64,000 bases of DNA. Source: Plotosus lineatus (Eukaryota; Chordata; Actinopteri; Siluriformes; Plotosidae). The DNA lies in the NCBI GenBank assembly GCA_024760905.1, contig CM045731.1:56982625-57046624 (forward strand). The letters are read 5' to 3'. Made by a program: the position numbers and the translations under genes. Position 1 is the stretch's first letter; each line of letters begins with the position of its first letter. Shown here piece after piece: positions 50,772 through 56,501 of the stretch. The notes under the pieces are model-generated. The model saw only the letters and a list, made by a program, of their open reading frames with translations. It was not told the DNA's origin and did not search any database.

Positions 50772-53528
50772 TGTGTGCGTAAGGACGCATGTTGGCTGCA
50801 CCAGAGAGTTCAACAGACCGGACAAGCTGAAGGCACACATTCTGTCTCACTCGGGTACCCAATCACTACAACATATTTTGATGAAATCATGTGGAAGGAG
50901 ATATGGCCCTGGTACCTTTCCATCGGTGAAGAAGGCGTGGCCTAAAGACCCAATATTTCCTTATACAGTAGTACCTCACCTTACGAAATTAATTGGTTCC
51001 AGAAGTGGTTTTGTAATTTGGATTTTTTCGTAACTTGAACAGCATTTTACATGTAAAAGGCCTGATTCGTTCCAAGGCCCCCAATACTACCCCTAAACCC
51101 TTTAAAAATTATTAATAAATACCTTTTAAGGCCTCCTTCTACGTCAATATTGTACCGATGGTAGACGGGTTTGGCCATATTCTTTTGCGATATAACTCGA
51201 CTGCATGCCACAGCCTGCTTCTTCTTTTCACTCGCACCGGGAATCACACGTGTGTGTGTGCACGTGCCTGTGTGTTGACCATGTCTTCTTAGCAGAGTTA
51301 TAATCTTACAAATGTTTATGCAAGGTTAAAAGCCTGAGCCAAAAAATAAAGTCGCAATGAGCACACTCGAAAAACTCACGAAACAACAGTAACTCTATCC
51401 TTTACACGAAAAGCATCATTGGTATTATGGAGATTCAGCTCCATAATAGCCAATGGGAGGGAGCTGGGTAAGCCCTCCTAGCCAATGGGAGGCCAGCGGG
51501 GTGGGATGTTGGGACATAGCCAATGGGAGGCCAGCGGGGCGGGATGCAGGGAGACAGCCAATGGGAGAGCAACTCGCGCATTGTTTGAATTTTTTGAGAT
51601 GGTGCTTTTGTAACTTGAATTTGTTTCGTATCCAGAGACTGAAATTTTAGGTAAATGTGTTTCGTAACCTGTATTTTTTGTTTATTGGGACCTTTTGGAA
51701 GGTGAGGTACCACTGTATTGCTAAAAGCTAGTTTCAGTCAGGCTTTTTGTTTGTTTAGGCTTTAAGCCGTTTAAGTGCCAGTTCTGCCAGAAGATCTAAA
51801 GCTTGTTTCAGTCAGGCTTTTTGTTTGTTTAGGCTTTAAGCCGTTTAAGTGCCAGTTCTGCCAGAAGACCTTCAGCCGCCGTGCCCACATGGTGGAGCAC
51901 CAGCGCTCTCACACCAACAACTACCGATTTCGCTGCTCCACCTGCTCCAAGGGCTTCACCCGCCTCAAGTACTACCGCGAGCACCGTTGCCCACTGCCTG
52001 CAACCTCAGACGTCACTACTGGAACAGCTGGAGGTACATTTAATCAAATGTTTCTTTGTATAATGGCATATGTAGATGAGAAACAAGCCATATCAGGGTG
52101 TGTTGTTCAAGGAAATTAATCAGTGGGTCATCAATGACTTGTATTGATTTTCACTGTAACAGCATGACAGGATTTTTATTTTTTTAATGGTACAGAAGTA
52201 TGTCCATGTTCAGATTCTTTGTTTAACCAGTAATACCCAAGTACTTAGAAAATAAAATTAATGTTTCTTATAAACATTAATGTATACAGACGCTCCCCGA
52301 CTTACGTTCGTTTTACGTTTTTTTTTCCCAAAAAAATTACAAGTTGAGTTTAGCGTGCTCTTTGTACGTAGTACGCATGACAATGCATCCATTGTTTACA
52401 AATGACAGACTGAATGTGCCTTGCTTATTCCCAGTTCTCCACGTGTTTCTCCTGTGTTAAGTCGTTTTGCAACCCTTAGCAAGTATGGTTGGTCACAAGC
52501 GTAAGCCTACTAGCATACTAGCCTACTAGCCTACTAGCCTACTAGCAAGTTTTCCGGCATTTGCCGGAATTTCCGGTTTTCCCAAGACTGAATTAACATC
52601 TGCTCGGATCAGCGCAATCTAACATGTATACTCAGTTAAGCAAAGAGAGTTGTAAAATGAATGAAAACCCGAATCCAGAAAAAGAAAGAGAACTCTCCGT
52701 TCTGCTGTTGATTCACATCAGTGCAGGCCGAGTACTAAACAAGTATTCAATGGCGCCCTTGCTCACTTGAAAGACCGGAAGTTCGTATAACACTTGCTGT
52801 CTCAAGCACAATCAAGTGAACTACTTTCGGTGGAGCGCCTCACATATCGTAAGCGTTGATTGGCTGTTTCAAAATTAATGTAAAGTGACTCGGCTCAATG
52901 CAAATTTGCAGCGTGTTGTGTTTAAAATGGTGCGAATGTTTATATTTGATACTGTATTTGATTAAAATGTATCTATTTGAAATTATTTTACTTGAATTTA
53001 ATTTATTTGAAATTAATGTTGATATTTGATACATTTCATATTATTTTACAATGTTATGTTTATAATAATTGATTGGGGAGTGTTTTATGAAATGTATTAA
53101 TGTTATTTATGGCTGTGTAGTACAGAATGAACGTCATACGTCACTGTAACATACAATAACAACTTACTTTTTCTTCACCTTACGTTCGGCCGTCCAGAAC
53201 TGAACTAAAACTCAAGTTGAGGAGCGTCTGTACTAAACTATGAATACTGTGAGTAAGTGTCGCCTACTCTTTATTTTTATTGGCGGACACTGTTAGATTA
53301 ACTCTGTCCACTGTTGCAGCACAAGATGTTTTATTTTCTTATTACATAGATGTTCTGGAGGAGGACGACGAGGATCATGCAGACGAGATGAGCGGAGGCA
53401 GAGCTGTGGGAGATGAAACGGGAACATTGACAGGGGTGATGAGAGGAACGATGGTGGAGGGGGAGGAGCAGAATGAAGGTTTGCAGGGAGGTGGAGGGGC
53501 AGATGAACTGTTGGAACTGTTGATGTGA
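27486..53528 (+). CDS. znf341: Zinc finger protein 341 (sixteen coding exons)
   Basis: ZNF341 is a nuclear C2H2 zinc finger transcription factor; in humans it activates STAT3 and STAT1 and its loss causes a hyper-IgE-like immune deficiency. Exons: 27486-27516, 28277-28390, 29107-29297, 32798-32947, 33048-33263, 33350-33527, 33942-34032, 34107-34291, 34393-34565, 34716-34927, 39256-39352, 39445-39577, 40522-40633, 50784-50854, 51833-52033 and 53350-53528. All phases join, giving about 777 residues (human about 850). Layout: conserved N-terminus [12 protein letters not shown], one atypical finger (~55-77), a Pro/Ser-rich region, then 12 further fingers (~305-715) and an acidic tail. Exon 16 is the least certain. 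Identification rests on recalled similarity along the whole length plus the adjacent e2f1. Confidence 0.94.
28225..28260. repeat. Poly-T tract in znf341 intron 1
   Basis: Run of T (28238-28260) ending about 16 bases before the exon 2 acceptor, acting as its pyrimidine tract. Confidence 0.9.
28277..28390 (+). CDS. znf341: znf341 exon 2
   Basis: Encodes [19 protein letters not shown] and a short variable part. Acceptor TTGCAG, donor GTGAGT. A poly-T tract (28237-28260) lies just upstream of the acceptor. Confidence 0.93.
29107..29297 (+). CDS. znf341: znf341 exon 3 (atypical first zinc finger)
   Basis: Encodes [20 protein letters not shown] and then FLTHKREQC, a C2HC-like finger near the N-terminus, followed by a Ser/Thr/Pro-rich segment ending PPANRQ. 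Acceptor TTGTAG, donor GTATGA. Confidence 0.95.
29552..29664 (-). mobile_element. SINE fragment (GAGCAAGG-type)
   Basis: In reverse complement: GTGGTGGCTCAGTGGTTAAG (A-box-like), TTCAATCGCAAGTACC and CTTGAGTAAGGCCCTTAACC. A tRNA-derived head in znf341 intron 3. Confidence 0.65.
29690..30695. other. znf341 intron 3 sequence
   Basis: No gene. Text around 30500-30660 (TAGGGCTTAGGTCAGGACTC) resembles an old Tc1-like remnant. G/C homopolymer runs occur at 30315-30330 and 30465-30480. Confidence 0.4.
30700..32229 (+). mobile_element. RTE-type LINE, copy 3 (5'-truncated)
   Basis: Begins inside the linker coding region (GAAGAGCTGATGAATGAGG) and runs to the 3' end with CGCTGTGGTGACCCCTGAAG and a GAAAAGAAGAA tail. 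It lies in znf341 intron 3 in the sense orientation. Confidence 0.85.
30710..32202 (+). pseudogene. LINE reverse transcriptase pseudogene (copy 3)
   Basis: Pieces at 30710-30949 ([20 protein letters not shown]), 31059-31253, 31196-31513 ([30 protein letters not shown] and an intact FADD box), 31556-31792, 31690-31914 and 31924-32202 ([19 protein letters not shown]). Several frameshifts, and a stop after the EQV segment, inactivate it. Confidence 0.85.
32615..32745 (+). mobile_element. SINE 3' fragment
   Basis: AGGAGGAGTTGAACTCCTGG and GATGAGCCACTAGGC match the 3' part of the SINE at 40178-40479. It is 5'-truncated and sits about 50 bases before znf341 exon 4. Confidence 0.6.
32798..32947 (+). 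CDS. znf341: znf341 exon 4
   Basis: 50 codons: [20 protein letters not shown], then [20 protein letters not shown] strongly conserved ZNF341 segment without fingers. Acceptor TGTGCAG, donor GTAGAC. Confidence 0.95.
33048..33263 (+). CDS. znf341: znf341 exon 5 (Pro-rich)
   Basis: 72 codons beginning [15 protein letters not shown] and ending GLQPFQAVQ. Low-complexity Pro/Gln/Ser region. The donor GT is the first unit of a (GT)n microsatellite at 33264-33304. Confidence 0.9.
33350..33527 (+). CDS. znf341: znf341 exon 6
   Basis: Begins [13 protein letters not shown] and ends [12 protein letters not shown] basic segment ahead of the finger array. Acceptor CTCTCAG, donor GTACAG. Confidence 0.9.
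33645..33812. repeat. L2/Rex-like interspersed repeat fragment
   Basis: GGACGGCTGGTACCCACCTC, CGATCGCAGGGCGGACAC and GAGGAAACCCACACAAGCAT are the common teleost repeat text, here in znf341 intron 6. Confidence 0.55.
33942..34032 (+). CDS. znf341: znf341 exon 7 (zinc finger 2)
   Basis: Encodes [20 protein letters not shown], the start of the main finger array. The last histidine is supplied by exon 8. Acceptor CTGCAG, donor GTAAAG. Confidence 0.95.
34107..34291 (+). CDS. znf341: znf341 exon 8 (zinc finger 3)
   Basis: Begins [20 protein letters not shown] and includes [10 protein letters not shown], with the classical TGEKP linker. A variable linker follows. Acceptor CTGCAG, donor GTACAA. Confidence 0.95.
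34393..34565 (+). CDS. znf341: znf341 exon 9 (zinc finger 4)
   Basis: Contains [20 protein letters not shown], then [15 protein letters not shown]. Acceptor TCTCCAG after a CT-repeat pyrimidine tract, donor GTATGC. Confidence 0.95.
34716..34927 (+). CDS. znf341: znf341 exon 10 (zinc fingers 5 and 6)
   Basis: Finger 5 ([12 protein letters not shown] with LFLEHIRSH) and finger 6 ([20 protein letters not shown]). It ends in AYYR, split with exon 11. The donor GTCTCT is followed by CT and CA repeats (34929-34975). Confidence 0.93.
35020..35680. other. znf341 intron 10, unrecognised part
   Basis: Non-coding AT-rich DNA with no identifiable element. Confidence 0.4.
35690..36006 (-). mobile_element. 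tRNA-headed SINE (LINE-tail type), near full length
   Basis: In reverse complement: head GGGGCAGTGGTGGCCTAGTG, B-box GGTTCGAGTCCCAC, body CAGTGCAGCTAACTGGG, segment AAGGGTATCCGACGTAAAA and tail GCTGTGTCAACCCCTG. The same family as the copy at 49928. Confidence 0.8.
36286..36545. mobile_element. Short MITE, TA-flanked
   Basis: Ends GAGTGGCACCTCACC and (right end reversed) CAGTGGTACCTCACCTTACG, each next to TA. Interior shares AATTAATCCGTTCCAGAGCC with the elements at 36732, 44825 and 50966. Confidence 0.7.
36732..37582. mobile_element. MITE with CCAAT-containing core, TA-flanked
   Basis: Ends CAGTCGGCCCTCTACTTACG and (right end reversed) CAGTTGGCCCTCTACTTACA, both next to TA. The core holds GGCCAATGGGAGGCCAATGG, then GAGGCCAGCGGGGC repeats. 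No transposase. Confidence 0.8.
37690..38024 (-). mobile_element. tRNA-headed SINE, alternative-tail variant
   Basis: In reverse complement: head GCAGTGGCAGTCTAGTGGTA, B-box GGTTCGAGTCCCACTC, body CAGTGCAGCTAACTGGG, then the L2-like CAGGGTGTACTCTGCCCTCA and a GAATGAATGAATGAG tail. It matches the 3' structure of the 1809-2098 copy. Confidence 0.75.
38025..38902. other. znf341 intron 10, with an unrecognised 71-residue open frame
   Basis: Contains an acidic open frame on the minus strand at 38220-38435 ([20 protein letters not shown] and more) that I do not recognise. It has no clear splice partners. It may be a transposon fragment. The rest is AT-rich with a poly-T run at 38802-38818. Confidence 0.35.
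38903..38919 (+). repeat. Target-site duplication, left copy
   Basis: AAAGTATAAGTATTGAC, repeated exactly at 39222-39238 around the SINE. Confidence 0.9.
38920..39221 (+). mobile_element. 5'-truncated SINE next to znf341 exon 11
   Basis: Starts just after the B-box region (CCCACTCTCCACAAGG), contains a C run of about 21 bases, body CTAACTGG-like text, AAGGGCATCCGACGTAAAAA and tail GCTGTGGCGACTCCCGAG. It is flanked by the 17-base direct repeat AAAGTATAAGTATTGAC. It inserted 34 bases upstream of exon 11. Confidence 0.9.
39222..39238 (+). repeat. Target-site duplication, right copy
   Basis: Second copy of AAAGTATAAGTATTGAC. It lies immediately upstream of the exon 11 acceptor, and its TTGAC could serve as the branch site. 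Confidence 0.9.
39256..39352 (+). CDS. znf341: znf341 exon 11 (zinc finger 7 and start of 8)
   Basis: Encodes [19 protein letters not shown] and then [10 protein letters not shown]. Intron 10 upstream is 4.3 kb of transposons, and a SINE with its target duplication ends 17 bases before this exon's acceptor region. Donor GTGCAC. Confidence 0.92.
39445..39577 (+). CDS. znf341: znf341 exon 12 (zinc fingers 8 and 9)
   Basis: Completes finger 8 ([15 protein letters not shown]) and encodes finger 9 ([20 protein letters not shown]). Intron 11 is only 92 bases. Confidence 0.95.
39662..40175. other. znf341 intron 12 unique sequence
   Basis: Non-coding. Ends in TAA/TGA/TAG trinucleotide repeats at 40099-40175. 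Confidence 0.5.
40178..40479 (+). mobile_element. tRNA-derived SINE with poly-A tail
   Basis: Head GGGGCCGGTGGTGTAGTGGT (A-box-like) and GTGTTCAAATCCC (B-box-like), then CCTGGGCAAGGTCAATTGTG, AGGAGGAGTTGAACTCCTGA and a run of about 27 A (40453-40479). A complete SINE of a family different from the LINE-tail SINEs. Confidence 0.8.
40522..40633 (+). CDS. znf341: znf341 exon 13 (zinc finger 10, start of 11)
   Basis: Encodes [20 protein letters not shown] and then [17 protein letters not shown]. Acceptor GCTCCAG, donor GTACTG. The following intron is 10.15 kb. Confidence 0.95.
40795..40975 (-). mobile_element. SINE 3' fragment (LINE-tail type)
   Basis: In reverse complement it carries AGTCGCCACAGCGAATCAT-type text read as TTCGCTGTGGTGACCCCTGA and AAAGGGCATCCGATGCAAAA. 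5'-truncated, in znf341 intron 13. Confidence 0.7.
41029..41640 (-). mobile_element. Tigger/pogo-like DNA transposon, copy 2 (incomplete)
   Basis: End CACTCAGTATCCGAGTTACG after TA, as in the 24683 element. On the minus strand it encodes [20 protein letters not shown] (41461-41402), and the same KST/LEDKRQ region is visible in a broken frame. The other terminal repeat is lost near 41640. Confidence 0.75.
41675..41830 (-). mobile_element. RTE-type LINE 3' end fragment
   Basis: In reverse complement: AAAGACAAGATTTATGTATG, then GATGCAGAGGATAGGGTGAG and TTCGCTGTGGCGACCCCTAA plus tail. A heavily 5'-truncated insertion, followed by (TA)n DNA. Confidence 0.75.
41835..43104. other. znf341 intron 13, microsatellites and unrecognised DNA
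   Basis: (TA)n at 41835-41925, CT/CA repeats at 42589-42623 and GT/CA repeats at 43050-43100. Around 42130-42460 there is mixed sequence with a CCAAT-like GATTGGTGAGC but no recognisable gene. Confidence 0.45.
43197..44215. mobile_element. Second large copy of the 12048 fold-back transposon
   Basis: Left end CAGTAGGCCCTCTACATTCG, then the same series of segments as 12048-13680, including GGATAAACTTTATTACGCTT and the central CTACACGGCCTTCATCCCCT. The centre (44007-44210) encodes [20 protein letters not shown], better preserved than in the first copy. The right half is missing. Confidence 0.75.
44225..44348 (+). mobile_element. SINE 3' fragment (LINE-tail type)
   Basis: GCCATCAGCGTGTTTCTTCC, AGGGCATCCGACATAAAAAC and ATTCGCTGTGGCGACC. 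5'-truncated and lacking the tail, cut by the next element. Confidence 0.65.
44825..45805. mobile_element. MITE nested in the Tc1, with internal triplication
   Basis: Ends CAGTCGGGCCCCAATTTACG and (right end reversed) CAGTCGTCCCACAATTTACG, both next to TA. The interior has three tandem copies of a 150-180-base unit (about 45035-45190, 45190-45340 and 45340-45545) with GGCCACGCCCACAAGACGTG, and a CCAAT-type core at 45605-45660. Confidence 0.85.
46056..47010 (+). pseudogene. Tc1-like transposase pseudogene
   Basis: The helix-turn-helix start ([20 protein letters not shown], then [12 protein letters not shown]) ends in a stop at 46207-46209. Frame 46231-46566 continues with [20 protein letters not shown] and the first catalytic aspartate in VVFSDESKF. 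46524-46754 carries the second in [12 protein letters not shown], and 46576-47010 the glutamate in [12 protein letters not shown]. So the DDE triad is recognisable but spread over frames, and part of the DNA-binding domain is deleted. Non-functional. Confidence 0.88.
47515..47762. repeat. Poly-T and (TA)n microsatellite block
   Basis: Poly-T at 47516-47560, TA runs interspersed with TTTTA at 47573-47690, and GT/CA and CCCA runs to 47750. Directly abuts LINE copy 4. Confidence 0.9.
47763..49853 (-). mobile_element. RTE-type LINE, copy 4 (5'-truncated)
   Basis: 3' end at 47763 with TTCTTCTTTTACTTTTGGCT (reverse of the standard tail). 5' truncation near 49853 in the end of the endonuclease region. 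It lies between two TA-rich microsatellites, antisense in znf341 intron 13. Confidence 0.88.
47792..49851 (-). pseudogene. LINE reverse transcriptase pseudogene (copy 4)
   Basis: The best-preserved reverse transcriptase in the window: 49851-49549 ([20 protein letters not shown]), 49401-48700 ([40 protein letters not shown] and [13 protein letters not shown]), 48725-48447 ([10 protein letters not shown] and an intact FADD box) and 48505-47792 ([20 protein letters not shown] and then [19 protein letters not shown]). Only a few frameshifts and one stop separate the pieces. Confidence 0.88.
49866..49926. repeat. (GT)n/(TA)n microsatellite
   Basis: GT run followed by TA run between LINE copy 4 and the SINE. 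Confidence 0.9.
49928..50275 (+). mobile_element. Full-length tRNA-headed SINE with LINE-derived body and tail
   Basis: tRNA-like head with A-box (TGGTATAGGGCGCTGG) and perfect B-box GGTTCGAGTCC (49979-49989). A C run follows, then CAGTGCAGCTAACTGGATT and GGTGTGAGGCATGTAAAAGA. The segment GACAGGAAGGGCATCCGACT matches the LINE 5' leader, and GTCGCTGTGGCGACTCC with a GAAAGGAAGACAGACAGA tail matches the LINE 3' end. Confidence 0.88.
50276..50420. repeat. (GT)n/(TA)n/(CA)n compound microsatellite
   Basis: Repeated GTGTGTGTATATATA and CACACACACGTGTGTATA tracts. Confidence 0.9.
50741..50783 (+). repeat. znf341: (GT)n run forming the exon 14 acceptor region
   Basis: GT repeat with a few GC units running to the acceptor GTAAG. 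It replaces the expected pyrimidine tract. Confidence 0.85.
50784..50854 (+). CDS. znf341: znf341 exon 14 (zinc finger 11)
   Basis: Encodes [20 protein letters not shown] and then SHS, completing the finger started in exon 13. The acceptor GTAAG is preceded by a (GT)n run rather than a pyrimidine tract. Donor GTACCC. Confidence 0.9.
50966..51715. mobile_element. MITE with repeated CCAAT core in znf341 intron 14
   Basis: Ends CAGTAGTACCTCACCTTACG and (right end reversed) CAGTGGTACCTCACCTTCCA, next to TA. The core (51447-51570) holds four GCCAATGGGAG units. Confidence 0.85.
51725..51872 (+). repeat. znf341: 74-bp tandem duplication across the exon 15 acceptor
   Basis: Two near-identical copies of a unit with GTTTCAGTCAGGCTTTTTG, TTTGTTTAG, GCTTTAAGCCGTTTAAGTGC and CAGTTCTGCCAGAAGA. 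The acceptors at 51757-51758 and 51831-51832 are 74 bases apart. Copy 1 diverges to ATCTAA after the shared exon start. Confidence 0.95.
51833..52033 (+). CDS. znf341: znf341 exon 15 (zinc fingers 12 and 13)
   Basis: Encodes [20 protein letters not shown] and then [20 protein letters not shown]. The true acceptor is the second of two tandem copies. The first copy (acceptor at 51757-51758) runs into a stop after 13 codons. Confidence 0.93.
52287..53230. mobile_element. MITE of the CAGACGCTCCCC family, complete
   Basis: Ends CAGACGCTCCCCGACTTACG and (right end reversed) CAGACGCTCCTCAACTTGAG, next to TA on both sides. It lies in znf341 intron 15. A short CTACTAGC tandem repeat is at 52507-52545. 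No coding capacity. Confidence 0.85.
53350..53528 (+). CDS. znf341: znf341 exon 16 (acidic C-terminus, tentative)
   Basis: In-frame last exon starting [17 protein letters not shown] and ending LLELLM before TGA (53526-53528). The acceptor ACATAG has a good pyrimidine tract. An in-frame alternative acceptor lies at 53328-53329. The acidic character is plausible for an activation tail, but similarity to other ZNF341 C-termini is weak. Confidence 0.6.
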
Positions 53529-53599
53529 ACTGTTTGGTTCGAAAGACTGATTGATTGACAGGTTTCATTTATTTATTTTTCAATTGTGCAGCTTTAGGC

Positions 53600-53648
53600 C
53601 ACATACACACGGTAGAAACCAGGCACACACACACTTGGTAGAGACGAG

Positions 53649-53695
<47 letters not shown>

Positions 53696-54257
53696 GTCGA
53701 GACAAGGCGCTGGGGCTAGGGGCGGCGTCTGCGGGCTAAAGGGCGGCGTGCAGCGGGCTAGAAGCGGCGTCTGTGAGCTAGAAGGCGGCGTCTGGAGCTA
53801 GGGGCGAGGCGTGCGCTCGAGCACACGGTCGGGACGAGACGAGGCACACACAGTCAAGATGAGGCACACACACCCAGTCGAGACGATGCACGCAAACACA
53901 CACACACACACACACACAGTAGATGAGGCGCGCGGTAGCGACGAGGCGCGCGGTAGGGACGAGACGAGGCACGCAAACACACACACACAGTAGATGAGGC
54001 GCGCGCGGTAGGGACGGGGCGGGCGCGCGCGGTAGGGACGAGGTGCGCGGTAGGGACGAGACGAGGTACACACACCCAGTAGAGACGATGCACGCAAACA
54101 CACACACACACACACACACAGTAGACGAGGCGCGCGCGGTAGGGACCAGGCGAGGCACACACACCCAGTAGAGACGATGCACGCAAACACACACAGTAAT
54201 CGAGGTGCGCGCGGTAGGGACGAGACGAGGCACACACACCCAGTAGAGACGATGCAC

Positions 54258-54309
<52 letters not shown>

Positions 54310-56470
54310 CGAGGCGCGCGCGGTAGGGACGAGACGAGGCACACACACCCGGTAGAGACGATGCACGCAAACACACACACACAGTAGACGAGGCGCGCGC
54401 ACGCGCACACGGTAGTTATGAGGTGCGCGCGCGGTAGGGACGAGACAAGGCACACACACAGTAGACGAGGCGCGCGCGGTAGGGACGAGGCGAGGCACAC
54501 ACCCAGTAGAGACGATGCACGCAAACACACACACACACACACAGTAGACGAGGCGCGCGCGGTAGGGACCAGGCGAGGCACACACACCCAGTAGAGACGA
54601 TGCACGCAAACACACACACACAGTAATCGAGGCGCGCGCGGTAGGGACGAGACGAGGCACACACACCCGGTAGAGACGATGCACGCAAACACACACACAC
54701 ACAATAGACGAGGCGCGCGGTAGGGACGGGGCGCGCGCATTAGGGACGGGGCGGGCGTGCGCGCAGTAGGGACGAGGCGCGCGGTAGGGACGAGGCGAGG
54801 CACACACCCAGTAGAGACGATGCACGCAAACACACACACACAGTAAACGAGGCGCGCGCGGTAGGGACAAGGCGCGCGCGGTAGGGACGAGACAAGGCAC
54901 ACACACCCGGTAGAGACGATGCACGCAAACACACACACACACAATAGACGAGGCGCGCGGTAGGGACGAGGCGCGCGCGCGGTAGGGGCGAGGCACACAC
55001 ACCCAGTAGAGACGATGCACGCAAACACACACACACAGTAGACGAGGCGCGCGCGGTAGGGTCGAGACAAGGCACACACACCCGGTAGAGACGATGCACG
55101 CAAACACACAGTAGACGAGGCGCGTGCGTGCGGTAGGGACGAGGCGCGCGCATTAGGGACGTGGCGCTTGCACGCGGTAGGGACGGGGCGGGCGCGCGCG
55201 CGGTAGGGACGGGGCGGGCGCGCGCGGTAGGGACGGGGCGGGCGCGCGCGGTAGGGACGAGGCGAGGCACACACCCAGTAGAGACGATGCACGCAAACAC
55301 ACACACACAGTAGACGAGGCGCGCGTGGTAGGGACGAGACAAGGCACACACACCCGGTAGAGACGATGCCCGCAAACACACACACACACAGTAGACGAGG
55401 CGCGCGCGGTAGGGTCGAGACAAGGCACGCAAACACACACACACAGTAGGGACGAGGTGCGCGCGCGGTAGGGACGAGGTGCGCGCGCACGCGCGGTAGG
55501 GACGAGACGAGGCACACACACCCGGTAGAGACGATGCACGCAAACGCACACACAGTAGACGAGGCGCGCGCGGTAGGGACGAGGCGCGCGGTAGGGACGA
55601 GGTGCGCGCGCGCGGTAGGGACGAGACGAGGCACACACACCCGGTAGAGACGATGCACGCAAACACACACACAGTAGACGAGGCGCGCGCGGTAGGGTCG
55701 AGACAAGGCACACACACCCAGTAGAGACGATGCACGCAAACACACACACACAGTAGGGACGAGGTGCGCGCGCGGTAGGGACGAGGTGCGCGCGCACGCG
55801 CGGTAGGGACGAGACGAGGCACACACACCCGGTAGAGACGATGCACGCAAACGCACACACAGTAGACGAGGCGCGCGCGGTAGGGACGAGGTGCGCGCGC
55901 GCGGTAGGGACGAGACGAGGCACACACACCCGGTAGAGACGATGCACGCAAACACACACACAGTAGACGAGGCGCGCGCGGTAGGGACGAGGCGCTTGCA
56001 CGCGGTAGGGACGAGACGAGGCACACACACCCGGTAAAGACGATGCACGCAAACACACGCACACAGTAGACGAGGCGCGCGGTAGGGACGAGGCGAGGCA
56101 CACACACCCAGTAGAGACGATGCACGCAAACACACACACACAGTAGACGAGGCGCGTGAGCGCGGTAGGGACGGGACGGGGCGCGCGCATTAGGGACGGG
56201 GCGTGCGGTAGGGACGAGGCACGCACACAAACACACACATCCAGTAGAGACGGGGCACACACACACACAAAGTAGAGACGGGGCACACACACACAGTAGA
56301 GACGAGGCACACACACAGTAGAGATGAGGCACAACGTAGAGACGAGGCACACACAGTCAAGACGAGGCACACACACCCAGTAGAGACGATGCACGCACGC
56401 AAACACACACACACAGTAGACGAGGCACGCGAACGGCAGGGACGAGGCGCGTGCGCGCAGTAGGGACGAG

Positions 56471-56501
<31 letters not shown>

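Noticed and set aside
53280..53349. Upstream ATG at 53280 as a separate short gene start
   Set aside because: The frame continues into the putative znf341 last exon, and a good acceptor at 53348-53349 explains it better.
53778..56141. 787-codon minus-strand open frame as a gene
   Set aside because: It lies wholly in tandem repeats, overlaps equally long frames in other phases and encodes a permutation of CVC/SSLP/RPYRA units; no splice, promoter or domain evidence.
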